Shown piece after piece: positions 11,395 through 22,740 of a stretch of DNA of 64,000 bases. The position numbers and the translations under genes were made by a program. The notes under the pieces are model-generated. The model searched no databases. It was given only the letters and a program-made list of their open reading frames with translations, and was not told the origin of the DNA. The stretch spans positions 912,501-976,500 of the forward strand of contig CM045745.1 in the NCBI GenBank assembly GCA_024760905.1. The letters are read 5' to 3'. This stretch comes from Plotosus lineatus. Lineage: Eukaryota; Chordata; Actinopteri; Siluriformes; Plotosidae. Each line of letters starts with the position of its first letter. The stretch's first letter is position 1.

Positions 11395-12961
11395 CGAGTC
11401 CTTCTCAAAAAATTAGCATATTGTCATAAAGTTCATTATTTTCTGTAATGTACTCAAAAATTAAACTTTCATATATTTTAGATTCATTGCACACCAACTG
11501 AAATATTTCAGGTCTTTTATTGTTTTGACACTGATGATTTTGGCATACAGCTCATGAAAACCCAAAATTCCTATCTCAAAAAATTAGCATATTTCATCCG
11601 ACCAATTAAAAAAAAAAAAAAAAAAAAAAGTGTTTTTAATACAAAAGTCAACCTTCAAATAATTATGTTGAGTTCTGCACTCAATACTTGGTCAGGAATC
11701 CTTTTGCAGAAATGACTGCTTCAATGCGGGCGTGGCATGGAGGCAATCAGCCTGTGGCACTGCTGAGGTGTTACGGAGGCCCAGAATGCTTCGATAGCGG
11801 CCTTAAGCTCATCCACAGTGTTGGGTCTGGTGTCTCTCAACTTTCTCTTCACAATATCCCACAGATTCTCTATGGGCTTCAGGTCAGGAGCGTTGGCAGG
11901 CCAATTGAGCCCAGTAATACCATGGTCAGTAAACCATTTAGCAGTGGTTTTGGCACTGTGAGCCGGTGCCAGGTTGTGCTGAAAAATGAAATCTTCATCT
12001 CCATAAAGCTTTTCAGCAGATGGAAGCATGAAGTGCTCCAAAATCTCCTGATAGCGAGCTGCATTGACCCTGCCCTTGATAAAACACAGTGGACCAACAC
12101 CAGCAGCTGACCTGGCACCCCCAGACCATCACTGACTGTGGGTACTTGACACTGGACTTCAGGCATTTTGGCATTTCCTTGTCCCCAGTCTTCCTCCAGA
12201 CTCTGGCACCTTGATTTCCGAATGACATGCAAAATTTGCTTTCATCCGAAAAAAGTACTTTGGACCACTGAGCAACAGTCCAGTGCTGCTTCTCTGTAGC
12301 CCAGGTCAAGCGCTTCTGCCGCTGTTTCTGGTTCAAAAGTGGCTTGACCTGGGGAATGCGGCACCTGTAGCCCAGTCCACTGTTTCCACAGGTCCCCCAA
12401 GGTCTGGAATCGGCCCTTCTCCACAATCTTCCTCAGGGTCCGGTCACCTCTTCTGGTTGTGCAGCGTTTTCTGCCACACTTTTTCCTTCCCACAGACGTC
12501 CCACTGAGGTGGCTTGATCGAGCACTCTGGGAACAGCCTATTCGCTCAGAGATTTCTTTCTGTGTCTTACCCTCTTGCCTGAGGGTGACAATGATGTCCT
12601 TCTGGACAGCAGTCAGGTCGGCAGTCTTACCCATGATTGTGGTTTTGAGTAATGAACCAGGCTGGGAGTTTTTAAAAGCCTCAGGAATCTTTTGCAGGTG
12701 TTTAGAGTTAATTGGTTGATTCAGATGATTAGGTTAATAGCTCGTTTACACTACCTGAACATCATATGCTAATTTTTTGAGATAGGAATTTTGGGTTTTC
12801 ATGAGCTGTATGCCAAAATCATCAGAATTAAAACAATAAAAGACCTGAAATATTTCAGTTGGTGTGCAATGAATCTAAAATATATGAAAGTTTAATTTTT
12901 GAGTACATTACAGAAAATAATGAACTTTATCACAATATGCTAATTTTTTGAGAAGGACTAG
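11395..12961 (-). mobile_element. Tc1-like transposon copy 1 (1567 bp, both ends present)
   Basis: TA lies directly outside both ends, and the terminal sequence C(G/T)AGTCCTTCTCAAAAAA is inverted at both. The terminal inverted repeats extend about 200 bp and repeat the TTCTCAAAAAATTAGCATAT motif internally near 11575 and 12765, an IR/DR organisation typical of fish Tc1-like elements. The internal gene is frameshifted, so this copy is not autonomous. Confidence 0.93.
11721..12634 (-). pseudogene. Tc1-family transposase, broken
   Basis: It starts MGKTADLTAVQK at 12634 and has the paired-like helix-turn-helix (KTQKEISERIGCSQSA) and the basic GRKKCGRKR linker. The frame is then lost near 12375 at the WTGL segment and resumes as GYRCRIPQVKPLLNQ. 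A second shift falls near 12100. The DDE domain has FSDESKF (first Asp), but the second catalytic Asp is Asn (QHNLAPAHSAKTT). The ENLWD Glu near 11860 is present. Copies 1 and 3 lack the same stretch at the first break, whereas copy 2 retains HVQEMG there. This is a dead copy; the activity would have been cut-and-paste transposition into TA. Confidence 0.92.
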
Positions 12962-14712
12962 TACACGTGTATACATATTTAAAAAAAAAAAACACCCTCA
13001 GTTACCCTACTCTATTCAAGTACAGTGAATGTCCCAACTCTGCAGTTAGCTTCATACTGCTCATACTAGTATGTATCTCTGTGACGGTGTTCAAAGCAAA
13101 AGGGTACAGATTGTGGATTTTTTTTATCCAAGACACCAGCTACCCCTGCTTTCGTTCTACTTGTCTGTTGTGTCTATCCTCTATGCTGTTGCCTACTGGA
13201 GCAGAAGGCTCAGTTGACAGATGCCAACAGATTGAACAAACTGATCCACGAGGCTAGTAAAGTAGTGAGGAAGGAGCTGGCCCCCTGACAGTGATGTCAG
13301 CGAGAAAATGTTGTCCAAATTAAGGACAATACCTCAAACCTGTTTCACAACCTGCTGAGCCACAGAAGTACATACAGTGAGAGACTGATACCACCCAAAA
13401 TGAACCACTAAACACAGGAAATCATTCCTACCTCTGGATATTAGACTGTACAGCTTGTCCATATCACAAAAACATATTATGCATTTGTATTTTGCCTTAC
13501 ATTTACATTCCACCATTTATCATTTTGATAAGACTGTACATATTACAGAATTCATTCTGTATCCGTTTATTTAGACACACACCATTTTAGACTTATCTTT
13601 TCCGTTTAGTCTAGAATTGGAAAGAAGCAACTGTGTGCATACAATTTCCTCCAGTATCAATGAACTATTCTGATTTGGAGCAAGTGTGTACCTCGGTTTG
13701 CCATTTTGAAAGTTTTTGTTTTGATTCCTTGGCCTTACACGTATTACAAACTCCACACGTTTTCAGTTACGGTGAAAAACTGGGCGGGCGCAATGGTGTC
13801 CTTGTCAAAGAGACCTCAGTGACCCTAACGGGTGTATGAGGTCACAACCTCATATGCGTGTGTCTGGCTGCAAGTTACAGAATGCCACACTGGTCCATGA
13901 GATATATTAGAGTACTGAATGCTGCAAGGCTCATTTACATTTCTGTCCCTCAAGGCAAATAGAAATTTTAGAGGGCAACAACTCCTCAGCTTTGTAAAAA
14001 AAAGCAGCATAAGATGCATACTAGATCAAACACCTGTCAGTTTAACAAATTATTGAAAAGTATTATCGTGAATATTATTTATTACTGGAATTTTTAGCTA
14101 CCTATAACTGTCTGGGTGCAATTACATACCTGCTATGACGAGCGCGTACAGGAACCTGTTCCAGTAATTACATTCTCTACACTATCTCACATCAGTCATG
14201 TTATTTTGCTGATTAACTTCACTGATTAATGCGCTGCTTTCAGTGTACCTGGCTGAGAGTTAAAAACAGTGTGCAGTTGACCACCCACTAGCTTTCATAA
14301 ATAATTCACACAGCTTGACATACTCAACATCTCGACAGCGTGCTTGTTTGGCTGTAAAGTAGAGGCGCCGTCTTTGACTAAGGTTTTCCACCATAATCCA
14401 ATCAATTCAGCCAGAAGGGACTGTATTTTGGTTTGATGAGTATGGTTCGGCTGTCATGTGACCCTGACAGATGGTGACAGCTGTCAGCACTCAGCTCCAA
14501 GCAGTATGCTAACCACTTCCTCATCTAACACATGGCATTCACCAAGGCTCAAATGATTAGTTATACACAAATTTTAACCGATGAGGATGTGTAGAACTCA
14601 ATTACGCCACATAGAAATGAGGCAAAAAACAAAACAAAACAAACAAAAAAAAAAGTTGGATAAAGTACACTGATTTTTCATTTAAAGCTAGCACAGAAAA
14701 TGTCTACTATAC

Positions 14713-14747
14713 CTTGGTTGTTCCAGCGAAACTTCTCATCAGAAGAA
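14713..14747 (-). CDS. ctnnd2: ctnnd2 35-bp microexon
   Basis: Found by asking for an exon of form 1+3n+1 between the 113-bp and 117-bp exons. The acceptor has an excellent pyrimidine tract (GCTTCTTTTCTTTCTGTAG, minus strand) and the donor is CAAG|GTATAG. In frame it completes a Ser codon and reads SSDEKFRWNNQ, then the first base of Asp. This corresponds to the short SSAEEQFQW-type segment between the coiled coil and DGQKDIE in other catenin delta-2 proteins. At 35 bp (not a multiple of 3), its skipping would shift the frame, so it should be constitutive or a decay switch. Confidence 0.88.
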
Positions 14748-15774
14748 CTACAGAAAGAAAAGAAGCAAATCAACAGACATAATACTACACATTCTTCATT
14801 AAGACCACAAACCACAACTTAATCAGTTTGGTGGAGCATTGTTTATGTATTTATGTATGTATGATTCTGAAAATCTATTTTTATACTTAACTACTTGCCA
14901 ATTAATGAAGAATGTTGACACAGCAAAAAGAGAAAGTCATGATTATGGATCAGGAGAAAATGTGAGGTTGACAAGCTGATCAGTCAACTGGAATAAGAGC
15001 ACAGAGTAAACAGAAATCTGCTCGGGCCCAAAGCCACCGAGAGGTTACATACTTGCTTATCGTCCCTCAGCTACGCTACAGATGCCAAATTATTCTATTG
15101 ATTTTTTTTTTTTTTTTTTTTTTTTTAAACAGTGTGTAAATTTTCAATGCTAGTCAGTCTGGAATTGTGCAAGGGTTCGGATTCGCATTAGAAAACAAAG
15201 CGCCACATGTTAATAAGGCCGTGATGTGTTCCTTCCCAAATTTCAGCCATTTATCAGCCATTATGCCCTAAACAATTCCACCACAGGCTGTCGGCTTGAA
15301 GAGAGATGAGCTACAAGCAATTTCACTAAAGGTTGAAATACTGGGCTTAGTGAGAAAATCATTATTTGGTGGCCAATAAAAGTAGTCAAAAAGGCTGCCT
15401 CAAATTTTCTGGTTTGAACGTTTAAAACAAATAAATGTGCCCATAAACCTTTACCTTAGCAAATCAGTAGGACATCTAAAATACGTCTGATATGAGAATC
15501 ATTCAGTCTTCTGCCAAAAGATTTTCTGTTCTATCGAGATAATTAATATCAATAATGTAATTATCGATGAGCCAAGAGCACTAGCCTGCTGAAGGACAGT
15601 ACATGGCTAGCAGTTAAACATTCCTGTGTATGGCCTCAATTTCCATGGACAAAAGCCAGTCGGTGCCACACCGTTCTAATCCGCATGAATAATGGAGCTT
15701 GAAACAAATTCAGTATTGATAGTTTGAGGAAACACACACGTTTCCTTAATTTCAAGGGATAATACTCAGAATTA

Positions 15775-15935
15775 CACAGCCCTCCATAATTATTGTCCCC
15801 CGGTTAAGAGATGTTAAAAGACTTAAAAGACAAATTAATTAAATTTTTATTACACAAGCTTCCCTCACACTGAAAATTTTAGAAAAATGTAACCTTCAAC
15901 TCGAGTGAATTTGGGGGCAGGGAATCCCCCAAAAA

Positions 15936-15973
<38 letters not shown>

Positions 15974-17295
15974 GTAAATATTACCTGTTCCACAATTATT
16001 GGCACCCCTAACAATTCCTAGGAAATAACTTTAATTGCAGTATCAGGTGGCATCTACATGCCAACAAGCTGTTTGGGGGGCGTGCAGGAAAAAAACCTTT
16101 TCTCTCACAATCATTAACACAAACATCCGGAGTGCACCAAGCAGTACCAGGACCGTATGCTTTGGTCAGATGAGACCAAGACAGAGCGTTTTGGCAATAA
16201 ACACCAAGTGGGTCTGGTGAAACACAAAAAGATGAAAATGGAACAAAAGCACCTCATGCACACTATGAAGTTTGGGGGAGGATCGGTGGTGCTGTGGCCT
16301 GTTTCTTTTCCAGAGGCACTTGGAACCTTGTTATGGTGCAGGACATCAACAATGCTTTGAAATACCAGGACATTTTAAATCAAAATCTGGTAGCTTCTTC
16401 CTGAAAGCTGAAGATGGGCCATCACTGGGTCTTTCAGCAAGAATCATTCATTCATTTTCTGAACCGCTAAATCCTAATTAGGGTTGTGGGAAGGGTGGCT
16501 TCCATCTCAACCGACACCGGGTGAGAGTGGGGTACACCCTGGACAGCTTGCCAGGCCATCGCAGGGCCAACACTCACCTCAACCATTCATACTCACACCT
16601 TGGGGTGATTTGGAACAGCCAATTAGCCTACCGCGTATGTTTTTGGACAGTGGGAGGAAACCGGAGTACACAGAGGAAACCCATGCTAACATGGGGAGAA
16701 CATGCTAACTCCACACAGAAACCCCCAGCCTAGGATTTCAACTTCGGTCTCCTTGCTGCAAACTGGACATGCTAACCACTACACCACCATACCGCCTTAC
16801 AGCAAGATAATGACCCTAAGCATGTGACCAAATCTACACAGAAATGGTTCAACAGACACAGAATCAAGCTCCTCCCATGGCCATCTCAGTCCACAGACCT
16901 CAACCCCATTGAAAACCTGTGGAGTGGAGCTGAAGAGAGTACTGAGGAGAGGACCAGGTCGCTGGAAGATTTGCAGAGAGGAAACTGTCCAAGATTCTCT
17001 GTCTGTATTCTCCCATCTTGTGAAATATTACATCATGAGAAGATTGTGAATTTTACAAAGTATTAACATCAGAGGTGCTATTAATTGTAGAACACAAGAT
17101 TTGATGTAAAAGAATTATTTCTTAATGTGGGACTTTTTCCCCACTGAATGAATGCCCTTGAATTAGATTTTCTTAGGTTTTTCCATTGTGGTCAGATATT
17201 TAGAAAAAAAAACAAACAAACAAAAAACCCTGAATTTATTATAAGCAAAAGACCACATCTTAACCAGAGATGCCAAGAATTATGGAGGACAGTGT
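15775..17295 (+). mobile_element. Tc1-like transposon, family 2, interrupted by a SINE
   Basis: The left end, CACAGCCCTCCATAATTATTG after TA, pairs with the inverted right end around 17262-17295 (GATGCCAAGAATTATGGAGG). The transposase relic includes WSDETKTERFGNK, a FGGGSVVLW relic of the domain core, DNDPKH-like codons after the SINE (about 16807) and SQSTDLNPIENLW near 16880-16920. The gene is broken by frameshifts and a poly(A) tract at 15941-15970, and an S1 SINE sits in it at 16445-16799. Confidence 0.85.
16445..16799 (-). mobile_element. tRNA-derived SINE S1, inserted in the Tc1 relic with target duplication
   Basis: On the minus strand the head reads GGTGTAGTGGTTAGCATG (A-box-like) and the tail ends AGGATTTAGCGGTTCAGAAA then ATGAATGA. 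The flanks CAGCAAGAAT (16435-16444) and CAGCAAGATA (16800-16809) are near-identical and occur once in the uninterrupted Tc1 sequence of this type. They are therefore a target-site duplication of about 9-10 bp, as expected of a LINE-mobilised SINE. Confidence 0.9.
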
Positions 17296-18179
17296 GCATT
17301 CAGGTCCTGGAGATTTACCCTTACCAAACCTTAACCACCATCTGCAGTACCCTAATCCATACCCTATACATAACCCGCACCTTATCCACTACTTCCCCAA
17401 CCTGACCTACTACTTGCCTAATACCAACTCTTACCTTAACCTTAGACCGGAATTGAGGTCTCTTATTTGTTGGAAAACTCAGCTGCCGCTCATTCAAAAT
17501 TATCACATCCGATATAAACTGGCTGATGTGGCAACTGATCATAGACAAATACAAGACCCTTGCATGATATTCCTTTGGTGACCACGAACTAAAAAAAAAA
17601 AAAAAAAAAAAAAGCCATTTCAGTATGATGGGTGTTTGTTGCCTATATTTGCTCCAACAAGCAAAACAGTGTCTAGTAAGATGGCAACAACTTCGACATG
17701 TTCTGAATACAAGCGTTAGACATCAGCACAAGCTCAGTGCTACTCGGTATATTTCACTGGTTCTTGAAATAGCTTGTTCATAAAAGCAGGCAGATAATCA
17801 TGAACACAAGATCCTCGTGAGTTTCAACAACAGTATCAACTTCCATGAGGACGCATGAACATTTCAATAACTCTGAAGCATGCAAGTTCCAAACGTATTT
17901 AAAACTATAAATGTGGTTAAATATAAACATTACATGAAATTGCCCCTTCAGTCATAACCTAATACGAAGCCATTTATACTTCAGCTTAACCAAGTCATCC
18001 TGCATCATCACTATTGATGCTACATTATCTTTTGTAATATTCTGCCACTGAAACTATACTGGTCCTTCTCAAAAAATGACTTAGTCAGAAATGACTGCTT
18101 CAATGCGGTGTGGCATGGAGGCAATCATCCTGTGGCACTGCTGAGGTGTCATGGAGGCCCAGGATGCTTCGATAGCGGC

Positions 18180-19043
18180 CTAAAGCTCAACCACAGTGTT
18201 GGGTCTGGTGTCGCTCAACTTTCTCTTCACAATATCCCACAGATTCTCTATGGGGTTCAGGTCAGGAGAGTTGGCAGGCCAACTGAGCACAGTAATACCA
18301 TGGTCAGTAAACCATTTAGCAGTGGTTTTGGCACTGTGAGCAGGTGCCAGGTTGTGCTGAAAAATGAAATCATCTCCAGAAAGCTTTACAGCAGATGGAA
18401 GCACGAAGTGCTCCAAAATCTCCTGATAGCTAGCTGCATTGACCCTACCCTTGAGAAAACACAGTGGACCAACACCGGCAGCTGACATGGCACCCCAGAC
18501 CATCACTGACTGTGGGTACTTGAAACTGGACTTCAGGCATTTTGGCATTTTCTTCTCCCCAGTCTTCCTCCAGACTCTGGCACCTTGATTTTCGAATGAC
18601 CTGCAAAATTTGCTTTCATCCAAAAAAAGTACTTTCTTCTGTCGCTGTTTCTGGTACAAAAGTGGCTTGACCTGGGGAATGCGGCACCTCTAACCCATTT
18701 CCTGCACATGTCCGTGCACGGTGGCTCTGGACCTGTGGAAGCAGTGGTCTGAGTCTGGAGTAGAAACAGCTACTCCAGACTCAGACAACTGCTTCCACAG
18801 GTCCCTCAAGGTCTGGAATCAGCCCTTCTCCACAATTTTCCTCAGGGTCCGGTCACCTCTTCTGGTTGTGCAGCGTTTTCTGCTACACCTTTTCCTTCCC
18901 ACAGATGTCCCACTGAGGTGGCTTGATACAGCACTCTGGGAACAGCCTATTCGCTCAGAGATTTCTTTCTGTGTCTTACCCTCTTGCTTGAGGGTGTCAA
19001 TGATGGCCTTCTGGACAGCAGTCAGGTCGGCAGTCTTACCCAT
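18180..19043 (-). pseudogene. Tc1-family transposase, broken (copy 2)
   Basis: The N-terminal 74 codons (MGKTADLTAVQK through RTLRKIVEKG) are intact, with the helix-turn-helix. The linker contains a palindromic insertion (18731-18802), then HVQEMG and RCRIPQVKPL. About 55 bp encoding the LTWATE to WSK segment is then missing before VLFLDESKF. The DDE part continues with FKYPQSVMVWGAM, the QHNLAPAHSAKTT form with catalytic Asp changed to Asn, and SPDLNPIENLWD. The first Asp motif is LDES. It cannot make active enzyme. Confidence 0.9.
18729..18802. repeat. 31-bp-arm hairpin inside the Tc1 relic
   Basis: Left arm CCTGTGGAAGCAGTGGTCTG plus AGTCTGGAGTA and its reverse complement in the right arm differ at one position and flank an 8-base loop (GAAACAGC). 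The arm sequence is transposase coding sequence (LWKQ.SESGV), so the right arm is an inverted duplication of local sequence. Confidence 0.9.
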
Positions 19044-19595
19044 GATTGCGGTTTTGAGGAATGTTTAGCACTCAGATGAGTGCATACACAGATGAATTAA
19101 CTGTCTGCTCCGATCAGCGCAATCTACCATGCATACTCAGTTAAGCAAAGAAAGTTGTAAAATAAATGAAAACCCAAATCCAGAAAAGAAAGAACTCTCC
19201 GCTCTGCTGGTGATTTACATTAGTGCAGGCTGAGTACTATACGAAATCAACGGCACACTCTCACTTGAAAGACCGGAAGTCCGTATAACCCACGCTTTGT
19301 CTCAAGCAAGTAAACTACTTCCGGTGTTGAGCGCCTCACATATTGTAAGCGTTAATTGGCGGTTTTAAGCTGAATGTAAAGTGACTCGGCTCAGCTTCAT
19401 GTAACGTGACCATCCGTCAACTATCGGAACCATTTACAAGCAGAAAGATTGCATCATAGAGAATGTTAAAGGTTATATTTGATAAGTGAATTTGATTAAA
19501 ATTTATCTATTTGAAATTATTTTGCTTGAATTTAATTTTTTGTTGATATTATTTGATATAGTTGAATTATTTTACAATGTTATGTTTATAATTAA

Positions 19596-22500
19596 TGCAG
19601 CCGTGAGGGAGGGGCACAAGCCAGTGTCTCTCCCTCACGCCGGTCCCAAGCCCGGATAAATGCAGGAGGGTTGCGTCAGGAAGGGCATCCGGCGTAAAAC
19701 AAATGCCAAATAAAACATGCGAGTCATATCAACAAAATTCATACCGGATCGGTTGAGGCCCGGGTTAACTGATCGCCATCAGTGCTGTTAACCAACAGGG
19801 TGCTGGTGGAAATTGGACTACTGTTGGTCGGAGATGTCGAAGAAGGAGAGGCGGGAAGCGTGTCCGTAGGCAGAGAGAGAGAAGAGGAAATGCGTGATCC
19901 TAGGACTGAGAGTAGGGACTTTGAATGTTGGAAATATGCAAGGAAAAGATAGAGAGCTGGCTGACATGATGCAGAGGAAGAAGGTGGACATACTGTGTGG
20001 CCAGGAGACCAGGTGGAAAGGTAGCAAGGCTAGAAGCTTAGGAGCAGGGTTTAAGCTGTCTTTTTCATGGTGTGGATGGGAAGAGAAATGGAGTATGAGT
20101 AATCTTGAAGCATGGGTTTGTCAGGAATGTTCTAGAAGTGAAAAGAGTGTCAGACAGAGTGATGAGTCTCAAGTTAGAAATTGAAGGCATGATGTTCAAT
20201 GTTGTCAGTGCTTATGCCCCACAGGCAGGATGTGAGCTAGAAAAGAAGGAGAGATTCTGGAGTGAGTTAGATGAAGTGATGCAGAGTACCCCCAGAGGTG
20301 AAAGAGTGGTCATTGGTGCAGACTTCAATGGACATGTTGGTGCAGGCAACAGAGGGGATGAGGAAGTGATGGGCAGGTTTGGTATCCAGGACAGGAACGC
20401 AGAAGGACAGATGTTGATAGATTTTGCAAAAAGGATGGAAATGGCTGTGGTGAATACTTTCTTCAAGAAGAAACAGGAGCATAGGGTGACTTATGAAAGC
20501 GGAGGTAAGAGCACACAGGTAGACTACATCTTGTGTAGGCGATGTAATTTGAAGGAAGTCAGTGACTGCAAAGTAGTAGTGGGTGAGAATGTTGCCAAAC
20601 AGCATAGGATGGTGGTGTGCAGGATGACGCTGATGGTGAGAAAGGTGAAAAAGGCAAAGGCAGAGCAGAAGACAAAGTGGTGGAAGCTGAAAAAGGAAGC
20701 GTGTCGTGTTGTCTTCAAGGAGGAGTTGAAACAGGCTTAGGGTAGTCAGGATGTGCTTCCAGATGACTGGACAACCACAGCCAATGTGATCAGGGAGACC
20801 GGTAGGAGAGTACTTGGTGTGTCCTCTGGAAGGAAAGTAGATAAGGAGACTTGGTGGTGGAATGAGGAAGTGCAGGAGTGTGTACAAAAGAGGCGGCTAG
20901 CTAAGAAGAAAATGGGATACAGAGGACCGAAGAGAGTAAACAGGAGTACAGGGAGACACAGCTTAAGGCGAAGGTAGCGGTGTCAAAGGCCAAACAGAGG
21001 GCGTGTGATGACTTGTATGATAGGTTGAACAGTAAGGAGGGAGAAAAGGATTTATAAAAGGTTAACATGGCAGAGAAATAGAGACGGGAAAGATGTGCAG
21101 CAAGTTAGAGTGATAGTATTGATTAGAGGGGAATGTATTGACTGATGACAGAAGTGTGCTGGGAAGATGGAAAGAGTACTTTGAAGAGCTGATGAATGAG
21201 GAAAATGAGAGAGAGAAAAAAAAAAAGGTAGAAGGGGTGACCGTTGAGGACCAGGAAGTAGCAAAGATTAGTAAGGGAGAAGTGAGGAGGGCATTGAAGA
21301 GGATGAAGAGTGGAAAGGCAGTTGGCCCTGATGACATACCAGTAGAGGTATGGAAGTGTCGAGGGGAGGGAGCAGTAGATTTTCTGACAAGGATATTCAA
21401 CAAGGTCTTAGAGAGTGAGAGGATGCTGGAGGAGTGGAGGAGAAGTGTGCTTGTGCCCATTTTTAAGAACAAGGGAGATGTACAGAGTTGTGGCAACTAC
21501 AGAGGGATAAAGTTGAGTCAAACAATGAAGTTATGGGAACGAATAGTGGAAGCTAGACTAAGGGCAGAGGTCAGCATTTGTGAGCAACAGTTTGGTTTCA
21601 TGCCAAGAAAGAGCACCACAGATGCAGTGTTTGCTTTGAGGATGTTAATAGAGAAGTACAGAGAAGGTCAGAAGGAGCTTCATTGTGCCTTTGTGGATCT
21701 GGAGAAAGCATATGACAGGGTGCCAAGAGAGGAACTGTGGTTTTGCATGAGGAAGTCTGGGGTGGCAGAGAAGTATGTTAGAGTGGTGCAGGACATGTAT
21801 GAGAGATGTAAGACAGTGGTGAAGTGTGCTGTCGGTGTGACAGAAGAGTTCAAGGTGGAGGAGGGACTGCATCAAGGGCTCTCAGCCCCTTGTTTGCTAT
21901 GGTGATGGACAGGCTGACAGACGAGGTTAGACAAGAATCTCCATGAACTATGATGTTTGCAGATGACATCGTGATCTGTAGTGAGAGCAGAGAACAAGTG
22001 CAGGAAAATCTAGTGAGGTGGAGGTATGCCCTGGAAAGGAGGGGAATGAAGGTTAGCCTTAGTAAGACAGGATACGCGTGTGAACAACAAGGACGCAAGA
22101 GAAACGGTGAGGTTACAGGGGGCAGAGATAAGGAAGGTGGAGGATTTTAAGTACTTAGGCTCAACAATCCAGAGCAATGGAGAGTGTGGAAAAGAGGTGA
22201 AGAAGCGTGTGCAGGCAGGTTGGAATGGTTGGAGAAAAGTGTGCGGTGTGATGTGTGACAGGAGGGTATCGGCAAGAATGAAAGGAAAAGTGTACAAGAC
22301 GGTGATGAGGCCAGCGATGTTGTATGGTTTAGAAACAGTGGCCCTGGGGAAAAGACAGGAGGCAGAGCTGGAGGTAGCAGAGATGAAAATGTTGAGGTTC
22401 TCTTTGGGAGTAACGAGGATGGATAGGATCAGGAATGAGCACATCAGAGGGACAGCACATGTAAGACGTTTTGGGGACAAAGTCAAAGAGGTTAGATTGA

Positions 22501-22740
22501 GATGGTTTGGACATGTACAGAGGAGGGATAGTGAGTCTATTGGTAGTAGGATGTTGAGGTTGGAACTACCAGGCAGAAGGCCTAGAGGAAGACCAAAGAG
22601 ACGATTCATGGATGTGGTGAAGGAGGACATGAAGGTCGTTGGTGTAAGAGAAGACGCAAAGGATAGGTTGAGATGGAGGCAGATGAGTCACTGTGGCAAC
22701 CCCTGAAGGGAAAAGCCAAAAGGACAAGATGATGTTTATA
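19596..22740 (+). mobile_element. RTE-like APE non-LTR retrotransposon, copy A
   Basis: It begins with a 5' leader holding a 9-bp stem (GTGAGGGAG at 19603-19611 and its complement at 19630-19638) and CAGGAAGGGCATCCGGCG. A broken endonuclease-reverse transcriptase frame follows, then the 3' end CACTGTGGCAACCCCTGAAG and GGGAAAAGCCAAAAGG. It is nearly full length compared with copy C at 47.9 kb. It lies in ctnnd2 intron sequence, antisense to the gene. Confidence 0.92.
19894..22706 (+). pseudogene. RTE-like endonuclease/reverse transcriptase, multiply broken
   Basis: The N-terminal APE-type endonuclease has LRVGTLNVGNM, CGQETRWKG with the catalytic Glu, and GADFNGHVGAGN. The RT part has KNKGDVQSCGNYRGIKL, EQQFGFMPRKSTTDA, FVDLEKAYDRVPREELW and MMFADDIVI. 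The C terminus has ELPGRRPRGRPKRRFMDVV. The frame is lost near 20060, stops with TAG at 20738-20740, shifts around 20920-21140 with loss of sequence, and shifts again near 21885 and 22075. The intact protein would nick DNA and reverse-transcribe its own RNA at the nick. The endonuclease half resembles proteins often labelled craniofacial development protein 2-like, which are RTE-derived. Confidence 0.92.

Larger units (their letters stand above)
10281..14712 (-). other. ctnnd2: ctnnd2 intron (4.4 kb)
   Basis: Phase-1 intron with two back-to-back transposons, MITE-A-like 10485-11390 and Tc1 11395-12961. The remainder, 12962-14712, is AT-rich single-copy-looking sequence without a recognisable gene. 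Confidence 0.9.
18059..19063 (-). mobile_element. Tc1-like transposon copy 2, deleted and truncated
   Basis: The low-coordinate end keeps TA and CTGGTCCTTCTCAAAAAA but then jumps straight to transposase 3' sequence, so most of that terminal repeat is deleted. The other end stops about 20 bp beyond the transposase start codon (19043). It belongs to the same family as the elements at 11.4 and 37.1 kb. Confidence 0.9.

Noticed and set aside
17320..17450. CCTTA/CCCTAA-like patch as an interstitial telomere repeat
   Set aside because: Too irregular (ACCTTAACC, CCTAATCC, CCTATACAT), with no run of exact hexamers.
18025..18060. Minus-strand TTTCAGTGGCAG after TATAG, resembling the EQFQWQ microexon of ctnnd2
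   Set aside because: No GT donor follows and the phase does not fit. The exon at 14713-14747 has both splice sites and the right phase.
22010..22630. 206-aa minus-strand open frame, and similar long minus frames at 20267-20887 and 50089-50706
   Set aside because: They are antisense shadows of the RTE-like coding sequence, rich in Leu/Ser/His as expected of mirrored codons.
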